Part shown: one piece after another, positions 18,678-28,034 of the stretch | How positions within the stretch are numbered: the stretch's first letter is position 1 | Layout: each line of letters opens with the position of its first letter | From: a candidate division BRC1 bacterium ADurb.Bin183 | GTDB taxonomy: Bacteria > Sumerlaeota > Sumerlaeia > MWCT01 | Assembly (NCBI GenBank): GCA_002070185.1 | Contig: MWCT01000016.1 | Coordinates: 1-56,306, forward strand | DNA length: 56,306 bases | Reading direction: 5' to 3' | Translations under genes and position numbers: made by a program | The notes under the pieces: model-generated | The model's input: only the letters and a program-made list of their open reading frames with translations | The model's database searches: none | What the model was told of the DNA's origin: nothing

Positions 18678-19694
18678 TCATCGCCCAAGAATTTTTTGCC
18701 CCGCCTTTTTGACCGCGCGGAAAGGGAGCGACGTCCACCGTTCCAACCTGTAATAAGTCTCCAATCGGGGATTGAACCCTTCCTTGAATCTCGCAATTCC
18801 CGGAATATTCGCGCCGATAAAATCAAGTTCTGGAATACCCAAAGAGGCAAGATGTTGCGCCAATTCCCAAATGAGCAGGGAGCTTGCCCCGCTTGAAAGA
18901 TGCTTCGGATTATTTGCCGCAAGAAGATAATAGGCGCGGCGGCGATCCCAAACGCAAATAATTACGGAAATGAGTTGATTATCATCCGCGCGCGCGCCGA
19001 AAATAACGCGGTTTTGAATTTCCGGCGCGGTTGCAATTTCCCGAACGAGCGATTCCTCAATCGGATTTTTGCCGCCATTTTTTGTCAAAGTCTGTTGAAG
19101 CAATTCATATATTTCGCTGGGCGGGCAATTCATCTCGCCGTGTTGAAATCCCGCTTTTTCCCCCTTTTTTATTGCCTGTCGAATGTTGCCATCGAATCCT
19201 GCCCAGAGTTTTTCAGGCTCGGATACATCAAGCAAATATGTGTAACGCGGGCGGACGCTCCAGCCGCGTTCTATTAATGGGCGCAGGTCAATAAGCGTTG
19301 GATAGTTGTTAATGTCAATCTGGGCATATTGCTTTTCAAGAAACTCTGCCAAAGTCTTCAGCGTTTCATGTTCCGCGCTCATCCTTTCGGAAATTTTTGA
19401 TGAGGCGGAAGGAGGGAGCGCAAATCCCAGATACGGCGAAAGGAGCGCATTCAAAGCGGCGAGTTTGCCTATTTGTTTTTTTTCTGTCAAAACCGCTCCG
19501 CCGAGGATTTTATCATTTTTCCAAACAGCAAATATGCGTTGTTTTGATGATGTCGCGCGTTCAATTACATTCTTCCAAATCGAGGAAGCAAAAAGAGAAC
19601 CTTGCGGCGAATCTTGAATAAAGGCGTCCCACAAAGATGTCTCGCGCTCTGTAATCTCTCTGACGCACATTGCCGGTTTTTCGTAATTCATCAT
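18678..19694 (-). CDS. FemAB/GNAT-like acyltransferase
   Basis: About 338 residues from the ATG pair at 19694/19691; a start at 19751 would overlap the carbamoyltransferase and has no better ribosome site. The pattern of two GNAT folds is visible in the C-terminal half: 'IRQAIKKGEKAGF', 'IFGARADDNQLISVIICVWDRRRAYYLLAANNP' in pieces, 'SSLLIWELAQHLASLGIPELDFIGAN' in pieces, and 'FKEGFNPRLETYYRLER' at the end. This resembles FemAB-related proteins (Acetyltransf_6) found in exopolysaccharide loci, which transfer amino-acyl or acyl groups to peptidoglycan or glycan precursors. It lies between a carbamoyltransferase and a phosphohexomutase with gaps of 22 and 8 bases, so it is likely part of a small glycan-modification unit. 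Confidence 0.82.
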   Translation of the reverse strand: MMNYEKPAMCVREITERETSLWDAFIQDSPQGSLFASSIWKNVIERATSSKQRIFAVWKNDKILGGAVLTEKKQIGKLAALNALLSPYLGFALPPSASSKISERMSAEHETLKTLAEFLEKQYAQIDINNYPTLIDLRPLIERGWSVRPRYTYLLDVSEPEKLWAGFDGNIRQAIKKGEKAGFQHGEMNCPPSEIYELLQQTLTKNGGKNPIEESLVREIATAPEIQNRVIFGARADDNQLISVIICVWDRRRAYYLLAANNPKHLSSGASSLLIWELAQHLASLGIPELDFIGANIPGIARFKEGFNPRLETYYRLERWTSLPFRAVKKAGQKILGR

Positions 19695-19716
19695 TTGCTT
19701 TTTTGAAATTCTCGGC

Positions 19717-21537
19717 TTAATCCAACTCGTATTCTTTTTGCCAGTCCTCATCCTGCTCTATCTGAGGCTGCTCTTTTTTATCCAGCATAATATTTCCCAG
19801 AAATAAATAGTCCATGCGTGTCCGCATGAAACAACGATAAGCCTCTTCCGGCGCGCAGACAATCGGCTCGCCTCTCACATTGAACGACGTATTGATAATC
19901 ACCGCGCAGCCCGTTTTTTCTTCAAATGCCTTGATAAGGGCATGATAGCGCGGATTGACATCCTTGTGGACCGTTTGCAATCTCGCCGAATTATCCACAT
20001 GCGTAATGGCTGGAATCGAAGAGCGGATTGTCCGCAACTTATCGAAGCCGGACAAACGTTTTTCCTCCTCGCTCAATTCGCAAAGTAGGCTCTTTTTCAC
20101 CTGCGCCACAAGAAGCATATAGGGACTGGGGTGTTCGAGTTCAAAATAGTCGCTGACTTTTTCTTCCAGAACTGATGGCGCAAATGGACGAAAACTCTCC
20201 CGAAATTTTATTTTGAGGTTCATCAACGATTGCATCTGGGACGAGCGCGCATCGCCGATGATGCTTCGATTTCCCAATGCGCGCGGTCCAAATTCCATGC
20301 GCCCCTGAAACCATCCGATGACCTTTTCGTTTGCCAGCAAATCGCTTGCTATTTGAATGAGAGAAGCATCGTCCAATTCAGTATATGGGATATTTTCACG
20401 TTTAAGAAAATCTTTAATCGCCGCATCTGAAAATTCCGGACCTAAAAGCGAACCTTGCTGAAAATCATGGATGTTATCCGCATGGCGCGGATGACCGAGA
20501 TGCTGATGCCACGCCAGCAGCGCCGCGCCAAGCGCGCCGCCGGCATCGCCCGCCGCCGGCTGAATCCAGATGTCATCAAACGGACCATCCTTAAGAAGGC
20601 GTCCATTGCCCACGCAATTCAACGCCACCCCCCCAGCAAGGCAAAGATTTTTCGCCCCTGTTTCTTTATGCAGATGGCGCGCCATACGCATTATAATCTC
20701 CTCGGTCACCTCCTGTGCGGAACGGGCGATGTCCATTTCCCGTTGCGTCATTTTCGTTTCCGGTTTCCGCGGCGGACCCCCGAATAGTTTATCAAAATGT
20801 TCATTGGTCATTTTAAGACCCGCGCAATAATCAAAAAAATCCATGTTCATTTGCAGCGAGCCGTCTTCCTTGAGGTCAATAATTTCTTTGAGGATGATAT
20901 CCTTGAATTTCGCCTCGCCATAGGGCGCCAGCCCCATCATCTTATACTCGCCGGAATTGACTTTGAAACCTGTGAAAAATGTGAACGCCGAATAAAATAA
21001 CCCCAACGAATGTGGAAATTCCATCTCGGCAAGGAGCCTAATTTTATTGCCTTCGCCGATGCCATAACTCGCCGTTGCCCACTCGCCGACTCCGTCAATA
21101 GTCAATATTGCGGCTTTCTGAAAAGGCGACGGGTAAAAGGCGGATGCGGCATGGGATGCGTGGTGCTCGGGAAAAAGGACGCGAGCCCTGCCTCCGATTT
21201 CTTTGCGAATCAACTCCTTAATCCAAAGCTTTTGTTTCACCCAGAGCGGCGCCGCTTCAATGAATGACTTCAACCCGCGAGGCGCAAAACCAATATACGT
21301 CTCAATCAGCCGCCAAAACTTCACAAACGGTTTGTCATAAAAAACCGCAAAATCAATGTCATCGCTGGTTATGCCCCCGGCTTTCAAACAATAACGGATT
21401 GCATTGGACGGGAAATTTGCATCATGCTTCTTGCGGGTGAAACGCTCCTCTTGCGCGGCGGCGATAATTTTACCATCCGTGACAAGACAAGCCGCGCTAT
21501 CATGATAAAAGGCGGAAATTCCTATTATATGCGTCAT
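19717..21537 (-). CDS. O-carbamoyltransferase, NodU/CmcH/TobZ family
   Basis: 606 residues from ATG 21537, which has AGGGA seven bases upstream; an in-frame ATG at 21561 adds eight residues. The family transfers a carbamoyl group from carbamoyl phosphate, through an adenylate, to a sugar or antibiotic hydroxyl. The N-terminal Kae1-like domain shows 'ISAFYHDSAA' (H12), 'AQEERFTRKKHD', the metal-binding HHASH (125-129), 'LTIDGVGEWAT', 'LAGGVALNC' and 'AAGDAGGALGAA'. The C-terminal YrdC-like region shows 'FQGRMEFGPRALGNRSI'. All expected motifs are intact. With the FemAB-like and phosphohexomutase genes downstream, decoration of a surface polysaccharide is the best guess. The 21562-21764 gap behind it holds nothing I recognise. 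Confidence 0.93.
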   Translation of the reverse strand: MTHIIGISAFYHDSAACLVTDGKIIAAAQEERFTRKKHDANFPSNAIRYCLKAGGITSDDIDFAVFYDKPFVKFWRLIETYIGFAPRGLKSFIEAAPLWVKQKLWIKELIRKEIGGRARVLFPEHHASHAASAFYPSPFQKAAILTIDGVGEWATASYGIGEGNKIRLLAEMEFPHSLGLFYSAFTFFTGFKVNSGEYKMMGLAPYGEAKFKDIILKEIIDLKEDGSLQMNMDFFDYCAGLKMTNEHFDKLFGGPPRKPETKMTQREMDIARSAQEVTEEIIMRMARHLHKETGAKNLCLAGGVALNCVGNGRLLKDGPFDDIWIQPAAGDAGGALGAALLAWHQHLGHPRHADNIHDFQQGSLLGPEFSDAAIKDFLKRENIPYTELDDASLIQIASDLLANEKVIGWFQGRMEFGPRALGNRSIIGDARSSQMQSLMNLKIKFRESFRPFAPSVLEEKVSDYFELEHPSPYMLLVAQVKKSLLCELSEEEKRLSGFDKLRTIRSSIPAITHVDNSARLQTVHKDVNPRYHALIKAFEEKTGCAVIINTSFNVRGEPIVCAPEEAYRCFMRTRMDYLFLGNIMLDKKEQPQIEQDEDWQKEYELD

Positions 21538-21764
21538 TCTTTTTCCCTGTTTCATCAGCAAAACATAAATGATACATAGTTTTTAATGCGCAAACGTGTC
21601 AAAGATTTTGTTCCAGCATCGCCTCTCATAATTTCATGATTTGATTGGCTTCGCCATCTGCTAATGAATACAAAATGAAATCTAATAGATGCTAAAAATT
21701 TGGAGAATTTTCCGCCTTAATCAATGGTCCAGTTTTAGGGGAGTATTTCAATCTTGCAGACAGC

Positions 21765-24700
21765 CTAATACGCAATCACGCCAGTCGGTTTTTTTGTGCG
21801 GATTATTGTCTCTATCGGTTCTGTAATTTGAACGCCGTAATATGCAAATCCAACAATGAAATAAGCGCTAAAAATCTCATCGGTCGTTTTCCATACTTCG
21901 TTCATTATTGTTGATTCGCCTCCTGATAAAACAGGCAGGTCGCGTTGGAATTTTTTGATGAGTTCGCCTTTTGAATTTCGAATGAGCAAAACCGCTGTGC
22001 CGGAGGTCTCAATCGTTCCCGCGTTGGCGATGGTCATGGATATGGCAATGTCGTCGCCGATGTCGAATTCGGAGGGGGTTGCAGTCAAATCGGAAACCTG
22101 GGCAAACAGCGAACCGAGCCTGAAAGAAGCCGTGCGTTTGTCGAGCAATATTGCCTGATCATCACGGATTTCTATCTCGGCGGCGTAATATCCCTGCTCG
22201 AATCCGGCGCTGTCCCAGACGGCATTATATGAAGCCGTCCCAGCAATATCATTGAGTGATTGTAGCGGAAGCCCGCTGACGAATTCGCTGGTTCCCTGTT
22301 GGAGAATTGCGGCGCTCACAACTACATTTTTGGGCGCGCTGCCCTGATTTTCCAATTCCATCATAAAGGCAATATGTTCGCCCAAATCATATTCATACTT
22401 GTTTGTTTCAAGGCGCGTGATTTGGACATCGGAAACTATTGCATCAACGGCAATGTTATATCTTCTAAAATATTGAACATCGGTTGTCTGGGCGTTGTAA
22501 TAAAAAGGATAAAGAGAAATGGCAAGCGTTGTGGATGAGGGACTTTCAATGACTGTCCACTCCATTGTTTTTTCAGGATACCATTCAGAAATATTCCCCT
22601 TTATGCGAGGAGTCCTGATGTTGCCGCCCGTTTCCGGGATACCGATTTCGCCGATGGGAAGAAACAATCCTGATGCGCTTTCTATGTCTTTTTTTTCCAG
22701 CAGGAAAACGTCCTGTATCTGCGTGTTTTTGGGGTATTGAACCATCGTTTTGAAATATGGCACAATAGGCATCCCGACCTCAAATGTTGTCATCCCCCCC
22801 GGAATAGAAACATGGTCTATGCCGTTTGTCTGAATGACCTGAAAATTCGGCAGCTCAATATCAAGGAACATAGAGTTGTCGGAAATTTTAATCTTTGTTG
22901 CGGGTTCGATTTTTTTATACGCCTGTGCTTGATAACCCTCCGTTCCGAATTTGGGATCGCCATAGAGATGGTAAATGGCGTTCCAGTAATTGCCGTATTT
23001 GTCGCCCGCCACGAACAATTTTGTTTCCTGAATTGCATTGCCGAGCGTCTTGCCGATTTGCCAGCGATCGAAGAATTGCGCAGAACAACCAGCATGAGAG
23101 CAACATACGCCCCAGTTGGTCGCGCCAAGGTATGCGGCGGCGCCCTGACTAAAATACGCCTCGGCAATTCCAAAGCCATCTGTATATCTCCCCGTGAGGC
23201 AGGAAGACGCAAAGATAAAGGGACATGTATTCCCGAATGGATTTGTTCTTGCCACCACATCCGCAACTTCAATATCCGAACAGCCGACTGAATTGCCATG
23301 TCCGGCAAAGAAAATAACGTCCGCAGTGGATGTGTTCTGGAAAAATAAATCATTGATAGAAGAGATGCTGGGACACCATGTGTTATCCTGCTGATAGACG
23401 GCGGTTCCATTATTGATCAGTTTCGCGGCGATGACATCCGCCTCGCTTCTGAAATTAATGTGATCCCCCCCGCCTCCAAAACATTCCGGATGGCCGCTGA
23501 GGACAATGGCATTGGAGCGGTCGAAATGTTTGGGGGAGGTTCCCTTTATCTGGTCAATGCTGGCTTGAATGGGCTTTATGAGAGACTGGGCGCTATTGCC
23601 GATGATGCGCCCCATGTTCAACTCCGGCACAATTTCATCGCCGTAAGTGTTGGCATAAGGAAGGTCGGTGCAATCGGAAACAAGAGGCATTGTTCCCCTT
23701 TTTGTTAAAATGCTTCCATACCATCGGTCGCCGAATGAGGGGACTATTTCCGTCTCTCCAACAATAAGCAAGTATCCGTCGAGCGTCCAACCGCTCTTGA
23801 GCAGGCTGCTCCATGCGCCACTGGGTTTCCATGATGCGCCATAACTAAGAGCGGGATGGACGCTATCTTTCAACAACTCGCTCAAAATATCAGGCTTGCT
23901 ACTTTGATGTCCGCTGTTATAAATACAAATGTTATTAAAACCTACATCGCCGACAATAATATCGCCATTCCATTGTTCAAAAACGTTTCCCGCAGCTAGC
24001 CCATCGAACATATTAAATCGAGCGTTTATGCTTTTCAACTGGTTGCCGGCGGCATTAAAAATCCTAATCTTGCCCTCTTTGTATTTGGATATGACAATCT
24101 CTTTTTTATCGTTATTCCATGTTGATATCACATTGCCGACGGCAAGACGGTCGCCCTTCTCAAATGGAAAATTAAAACTGCTCAATACGGCGCCATTGCT
24201 TGATAGAATAAAAACTTTTTGAGCGCTTTGGCTGGCAAGAATAATCTCATCATACTTATCGCCCATAACATCTCCCGCCCCAAAACCATCGAATACCGAA
24301 TTGACAATATTAAACTCCCCGATCTTGTTATTCTTTGCTGTGTAGATATAAACCTTATCATTATTGTAATCGGCGATGATATATTCCAATTCTGAATCTC
24401 CTGTAATATTGCCCACAGCCAAACCGAAATAACTATCAATATCAGGTAGATGCAAAGAGTATTTAGTCCGCCCAAAACTATCCTCGACCACAATACCTCT
24501 TGAAGGAATCAAAATGGCAACAGTGCCCTTTGCCGCGGCTAACGTGCTGCCGAGAGGAAATAGATCGACCCATAATAAAGAGGTGCTATCGGCAATAAGT
24601 TTCCAAGCAATTGGATAACAATGGTCGATGTCTTTGAAACATTGCTTAGCGGGCTTGACGCAGTAAACATAAAAATGCTTGCTGATGGGATTGCCGATGA

Positions 24701-27200
24701 TAATCTCATCTCTGCCGTCGTCGTTCATATCGCCGAGCGCAAGCCCCCATTGCAAACCAAACGGAATGGAAATATTTGACGGCAAATCAATATACCCCAA
24801 TGCCCCTTTTCTTAAAATTGCAAGTTCCCCCATCTTGGTTAATAGCAAATCCATATCATGTTGGGTGTTAAAAAAACGCAAATTGCGCGGACTGGTGACA
24901 ATCAAGTAATCGCAGGTTTTTAAGGCATCTGTATAATACGGCGCTTGACAAAAAACCAACGGGTATCTTTTGTGATATGTATTGTATAAATCATCAAACC
25001 ACACATCTGTCGCATTGGTGTATTTATCTCCGCCGATCATTGGTTTGACTGAACAGGGATATATCAAGACTGGGGCAATATCATACATCAATTTCACAGA
25101 CTGACCACCGCTCAATGGATTTTTCATTTTTATATTCATGACCCACTGGGTGGTTTCAGTCTTGAATTGGGAATAATACTGGGCGTTCGCGTCCTCGTGG
25201 GACACTGGCTGATACAACTGGCAAAAATCGTCGAGCCTAATATTTCTCGCATCCTCCTCCCCAACGTTCGCAATATTCAGAACAACAGTATAATAATTTG
25301 AATGACTGACAATCGTCCTTGTTATATTTAATTCAGCCGGTTTTTTAGGGGGGGCGTTCATAACGTCCACATCCAGATAAGTGGTTCCGACGTTCAAATC
25401 AACATCATAAACCTGAATGGCGATTCGATGCAAGGCATTGGTTTCAAGAGCCGTATGCCATGGGATGTTAATCGGTGCATTTTTAGAGCCCTCAATGTCG
25501 GGAAACCAATTCCCTGCCCACTTGCCGTCCACGTAAAACGTCCCGCTAAATATGCCATTATCATCGTTTGCCTCGGCTTGGACGAAAATATCGCCCGATA
25601 CTGTTTGACCCTTTAATGGATACATGATAGTAACAGAGGGGAGTGTGGTGTTTGGTTTATTGTCAATCTCGGAGAGTTTTTCGTCTAATGCGGAATGATT
25701 GGATAAATCATATGCTTTGGCGCTGAATCTGTGCGACCCATCCGAATATTTGTGCGTATTGATTTTCATTTGATAAGGAGACGAAAAGGCGGCGCCCAAA
25801 AGATTGTCATCAAGATAAAACTCCACTTTTGAAACGCCCTGATTATCCGAAGCATCGGCGCTTAGCAGCAACATATCCGAGCAAAACTCAGGCAGAATAA
25901 GAGATATTATCGGAGCGGTTCCATCCGGTGCGGCAGCCGTTCGAAATGTCAAATCCTTGCTTTCAACCTTGCTATCCCATTGATCCTTTGTGGCAATCTT
26001 GAAGTGATAAGTTGAAGCGGCTTCGAGATTTTCCAAAACGATTGCATGTCGTTTCGTTGAAGTGTTATCAAATAACTCCGAACTATATGTGCGCGACATC
26101 CTCCCATATTTGATGAAACTGTCGCCGGCATTGTTGGTCATCCAAACAACAACCGCCCTATTTGAACTAGTATCTCGAACGGCAGGACCCGATGTTATTT
26201 CAAGCGGAACAATTTCACAAACCATAATTTCTGATTTGAAATTGTTCCTTTCATTGGATTCCTCGATAGTATTAGAATAATCAGCCTGAATATCAATCTC
26301 GTCTGAAACATCAGAACACTGCCAATTATATTCAAAACACCCCTGCCATGTATCTTCCGGAAATAGCGTCACAGGTATTACTAAAAACGCAACCGGTGCG
26401 CCGTCAACATAAAGAGCTGTCTGATGTGACGCAGCCGCGGTGCCGCCTTGATTCTTCTCCTCAAAACAAATATTCGAACCCTGCGACCAGATGTTTGTTA
26501 TTATCAAGTCCGGCAGGGGAGGCGTTGCTGTATCAAATGTATAATCATCGGTCGTTGACGAATTGTCATACAAATCCCGCGAATAAATCTGATAAAAATA
26601 AGTCGTCGAACTTTCCAGATTATTCAAAACCACACGATGGGTTGTCGTTGTATTGAAATCATCAACCTGTGCTTCGTGGGGCGCAGGCGATGTGCCATAT
26701 TTGACAATATCCCTGCTGACTTCATCCGTTTCCCATGATATAACCGCCGAATCTTGCGTAATGTCAGTTACAAAAGGACCATCTATAATCTGCGGGGGCG
26801 TGGTGTCGCAGAGCCAGATATCATCAAGATAGTTGTTCTCTTCATTGCTCTCCGCAACGTTATTATCATAATCCGCAAGAACGGAAATGCTGTCCGATTC
26901 GCCGGTGCATTCCCAAACGTAATCAAAACAAGCCTGATATCGTTGGCGAGGCGCAAGCGCTGTATCCACATACACAACTGATTTTTTCCCATCTCCCACA
27001 AAAAGGGAAACATCAAAACCTGTTGGCGCGCTTTCATCCCCTTGATTCTGAATTATAAAACAGATAGTGCGACCCTCATGCCAAATCTTCGTCACCGCAA
27101 GGTCCGGCGCCCCATCGCACCGCGCGACCCGCAAATAACTTAAAAAGATGATTGGGAAAAACAGACGGCACAAGAACCCCCAACAAATTTTCGTTTTCAT
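21765..27200 (-). CDS. Giant secreted gingipain-type (C25) cysteine protease with CARDB, FN3, Ig-like and FG-GAP domains
   Basis: 1811 residues from ATG 27200 (AAGGA eight bases upstream); the frame extends to 27323 but the signal peptide begins here (residues about 1-28). Approximate order: CARDB 30-125, FN3 130-225, CARDB 228-320, FN3 330-420, two Ig-like 'DNQGVSKVEFYLDD' type domains 425-620, a beta domain 620-730, an FG-GAP/VCBS-like propeller 810-1090 with repeated 'GDMNDDG', 'GNITGDSELEY' and 'GDVMGDKYDE', the C25 catalytic domain 1135-1420, then C-terminal CARDB-like beta domains to 1811. The dyad is H1301 in FAGHG and C1334 in SSCLTG, 33 residues apart as in RgpB. I see no recognisable type IX secretion signal at the C-terminus ('TGVIAY'). 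It should act outside the cell or on its surface. The propeller segment seems more AT-rich than flanking genes. Confidence 0.9.
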   Translation of the reverse strand: MKTKICWGFLCRLFFPIIFLSYLRVARCDGAPDLAVTKIWHEGRTICFIIQNQGDESAPTGFDVSLFVGDGKKSVVYVDTALAPRQRYQACFDYVWECTGESDSISVLADYDNNVAESNEENNYLDDIWLCDTTPPQIIDGPFVTDITQDSAVISWETDEVSRDIVKYGTSPAPHEAQVDDFNTTTTHRVVLNNLESSTTYFYQIYSRDLYDNSSTTDDYTFDTATPPLPDLIITNIWSQGSNICFEEKNQGGTAAASHQTALYVDGAPVAFLVIPVTLFPEDTWQGCFEYNWQCSDVSDEIDIQADYSNTIEESNERNNFKSEIMVCEIVPLEITSGPAVRDTSSNRAVVVWMTNNAGDSFIKYGRMSRTYSSELFDNTSTKRHAIVLENLEAASTYHFKIATKDQWDSKVESKDLTFRTAAAPDGTAPIISLILPEFCSDMLLLSADASDNQGVSKVEFYLDDNLLGAAFSSPYQMKINTHKYSDGSHRFSAKAYDLSNHSALDEKLSEIDNKPNTTLPSVTIMYPLKGQTVSGDIFVQAEANDDNGIFSGTFYVDGKWAGNWFPDIEGSKNAPINIPWHTALETNALHRIAIQVYDVDLNVGTTYLDVDVMNAPPKKPAELNITRTIVSHSNYYTVVLNIANVGEEDARNIRLDDFCQLYQPVSHEDANAQYYSQFKTETTQWVMNIKMKNPLSGGQSVKLMYDIAPVLIYPCSVKPMIGGDKYTNATDVWFDDLYNTYHKRYPLVFCQAPYYTDALKTCDYLIVTSPRNLRFFNTQHDMDLLLTKMGELAILRKGALGYIDLPSNISIPFGLQWGLALGDMNDDGRDEIIIGNPISKHFYVYCVKPAKQCFKDIDHCYPIAWKLIADSTSLLWVDLFPLGSTLAAAKGTVAILIPSRGIVVEDSFGRTKYSLHLPDIDSYFGLAVGNITGDSELEYIIADYNNDKVYIYTAKNNKIGEFNIVNSVFDGFGAGDVMGDKYDEIILASQSAQKVFILSSNGAVLSSFNFPFEKGDRLAVGNVISTWNNDKKEIVISKYKEGKIRIFNAAGNQLKSINARFNMFDGLAAGNVFEQWNGDIIVGDVGFNNICIYNSGHQSSKPDILSELLKDSVHPALSYGASWKPSGAWSSLLKSGWTLDGYLLIVGETEIVPSFGDRWYGSILTKRGTMPLVSDCTDLPYANTYGDEIVPELNMGRIIGNSAQSLIKPIQASIDQIKGTSPKHFDRSNAIVLSGHPECFGGGGDHINFRSEADVIAAKLINNGTAVYQQDNTWCPSISSINDLFFQNTSTADVIFFAGHGNSVGCSDIEVADVVARTNPFGNTCPFIFASSCLTGRYTDGFGIAEAYFSQGAAAYLGATNWGVCCSHAGCSAQFFDRWQIGKTLGNAIQETKLFVAGDKYGNYWNAIYHLYGDPKFGTEGYQAQAYKKIEPATKIKISDNSMFLDIELPNFQVIQTNGIDHVSIPGGMTTFEVGMPIVPYFKTMVQYPKNTQIQDVFLLEKKDIESASGLFLPIGEIGIPETGGNIRTPRIKGNISEWYPEKTMEWTVIESPSSTTLAISLYPFYYNAQTTDVQYFRRYNIAVDAIVSDVQITRLETNKYEYDLGEHIAFMMELENQGSAPKNVVVSAAILQQGTSEFVSGLPLQSLNDIAGTASYNAVWDSAGFEQGYYAAEIEIRDDQAILLDKRTASFRLGSLFAQVSDLTATPSEFDIGDDIAISMTIANAGTIETSGTAVLLIRNSKGELIKKFQRDLPVLSGGESTIMNEVWKTTDEIFSAYFIVGFAYYGVQITEPIETIIRTKKPTGVIAY

Positions 27201-27585
27201 TGACGGATTCCTTGCAAAGCCGCTTCCATCAGTAAGAACCAACCTATCATGATTTATAGTGTTTCGGAACGCAAGTAAAAAAATAAAAATTTTCCTGGCA
27301 TCAAAGAGGTGGTTCGTATGCATTTACAAACGAAATGGTTTTTTTACTGGAGGTTACATGCCCTCAAGCGCAGCAACAAATTAAGTCTGCTTTTTGGCGC
27401 GAGCCCATGTCTTGATTTGTCGTTTTGTGTTTTTTGGGATGAAGGTTAGATTGAATGAATCTCTTGATTAAAAAGCATAATAGGGAGGCGTTTCGATATA
27501 TAAATCGCCCTTTTTTCGATTCAAAAAAAAATTTGGTTTACCATGAGCGAGGGAAAATCTTCCCCGAAGATTTCCCAGAGTTGAA
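27201..27585. other. Gene-free stretch between the C25 protease and tmRNA
   Basis: No ORF with family-like content was found. The region is AT-rich, holds the protease leader on the minus strand (27201-27300) and the inverted repeat at 27551-27576. A GGAGG before an ATG at about 27358 on the plus strand leads only into an eight-codon ORF. Confidence 0.5.
27551..27576 (-). terminator. Hairpin just 3' of tmRNA
   Basis: On the minus strand GGGAAATCTTC pairs with GAAGATTTTCCC (one bulged base), nine bases after the tmRNA CCA end. A run of nine T comes about 22 bases later rather than directly after the stem, so it may serve 3' processing or termination. Confidence 0.5.
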
Positions 27586-27953
27586 TGGTGGAGGCGGCGG
27601 GAATTGAACCCGCGTCCGAAGAACCCTCCCAAGCAGGCGCCACAAGCGTCTCCCTCCGTTTAATCTCGCTCCTAAAAACGCCGAAGGGCGGGCTTTATCA
27701 GGAGCCAAGGCTGATGTATCTCGCTAAGCGGTCTCAGCCGCGCTTGCGCGCTCCGCTAAGCCAGCCCGCAAAGTGACGCCCGACCCGGAAACCGCAGGCG
27801 GAGCCTCCGGCGGACGGCTGCCTAATTAGGCAGCGAGTGCGAAGTTAGATTCCGCAGTTAAATTTAGTTGCTCTGATTATTTAACGAGGTGACTAAGCGT
27901 CCTCGGCTTGCACCTGTTTGAGCGGCGAACCCCGTCGAAGCCGTTTCGCCCCC
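27586..27953 (-). ncRNA. ssrA: Transfer-messenger RNA (tmRNA), one-piece
   Basis: The 5' end GGGGGCGAAACGGC (from 27953 down) and the 3' end with T-arm GGTTCAATTCC and CGCCTCCACCA (to 27586) form the tRNA-like domain. The acceptor GGGGGCG pairs with CGCCTCC with one G-U. CCA is encoded. The tag reading frame is best placed at 27855-27826: GCG start codon, peptide AESNFALAA, then TAA within a GCTGCCTA/TAGGCAGC stem (P5-like). The -ALAA end is the usual protease signal. The RNA rescues stalled ribosomes with SmpB (not in the window). The resume codon is inferred from the family pattern and from a TAA in frame further upstream; the start of the tag is less certain than its end. Confidence 0.96.
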
Positions 27954-27967
27954 ACAACAATAAAATT

Positions 27968-27997
27968 ATCATAACCCGCAGATTGCGCAGCCGTCAA
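27968..27997 (-). promoter_or_regulatory. Sigma-70-type promoter of tmRNA
   Basis: On the minus strand TTGACG (27997-27992) and TATGAT (27973-27968) are 18 bases apart, and the mature tmRNA starts 15 bases after the -10 box. The match is five of six at both hexamers. Confidence 0.7.
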
Positions 27998-28034
27998 GCA
28001 AAACAAAAAATAGTTGTCAGGTTAATTTGCCCCG

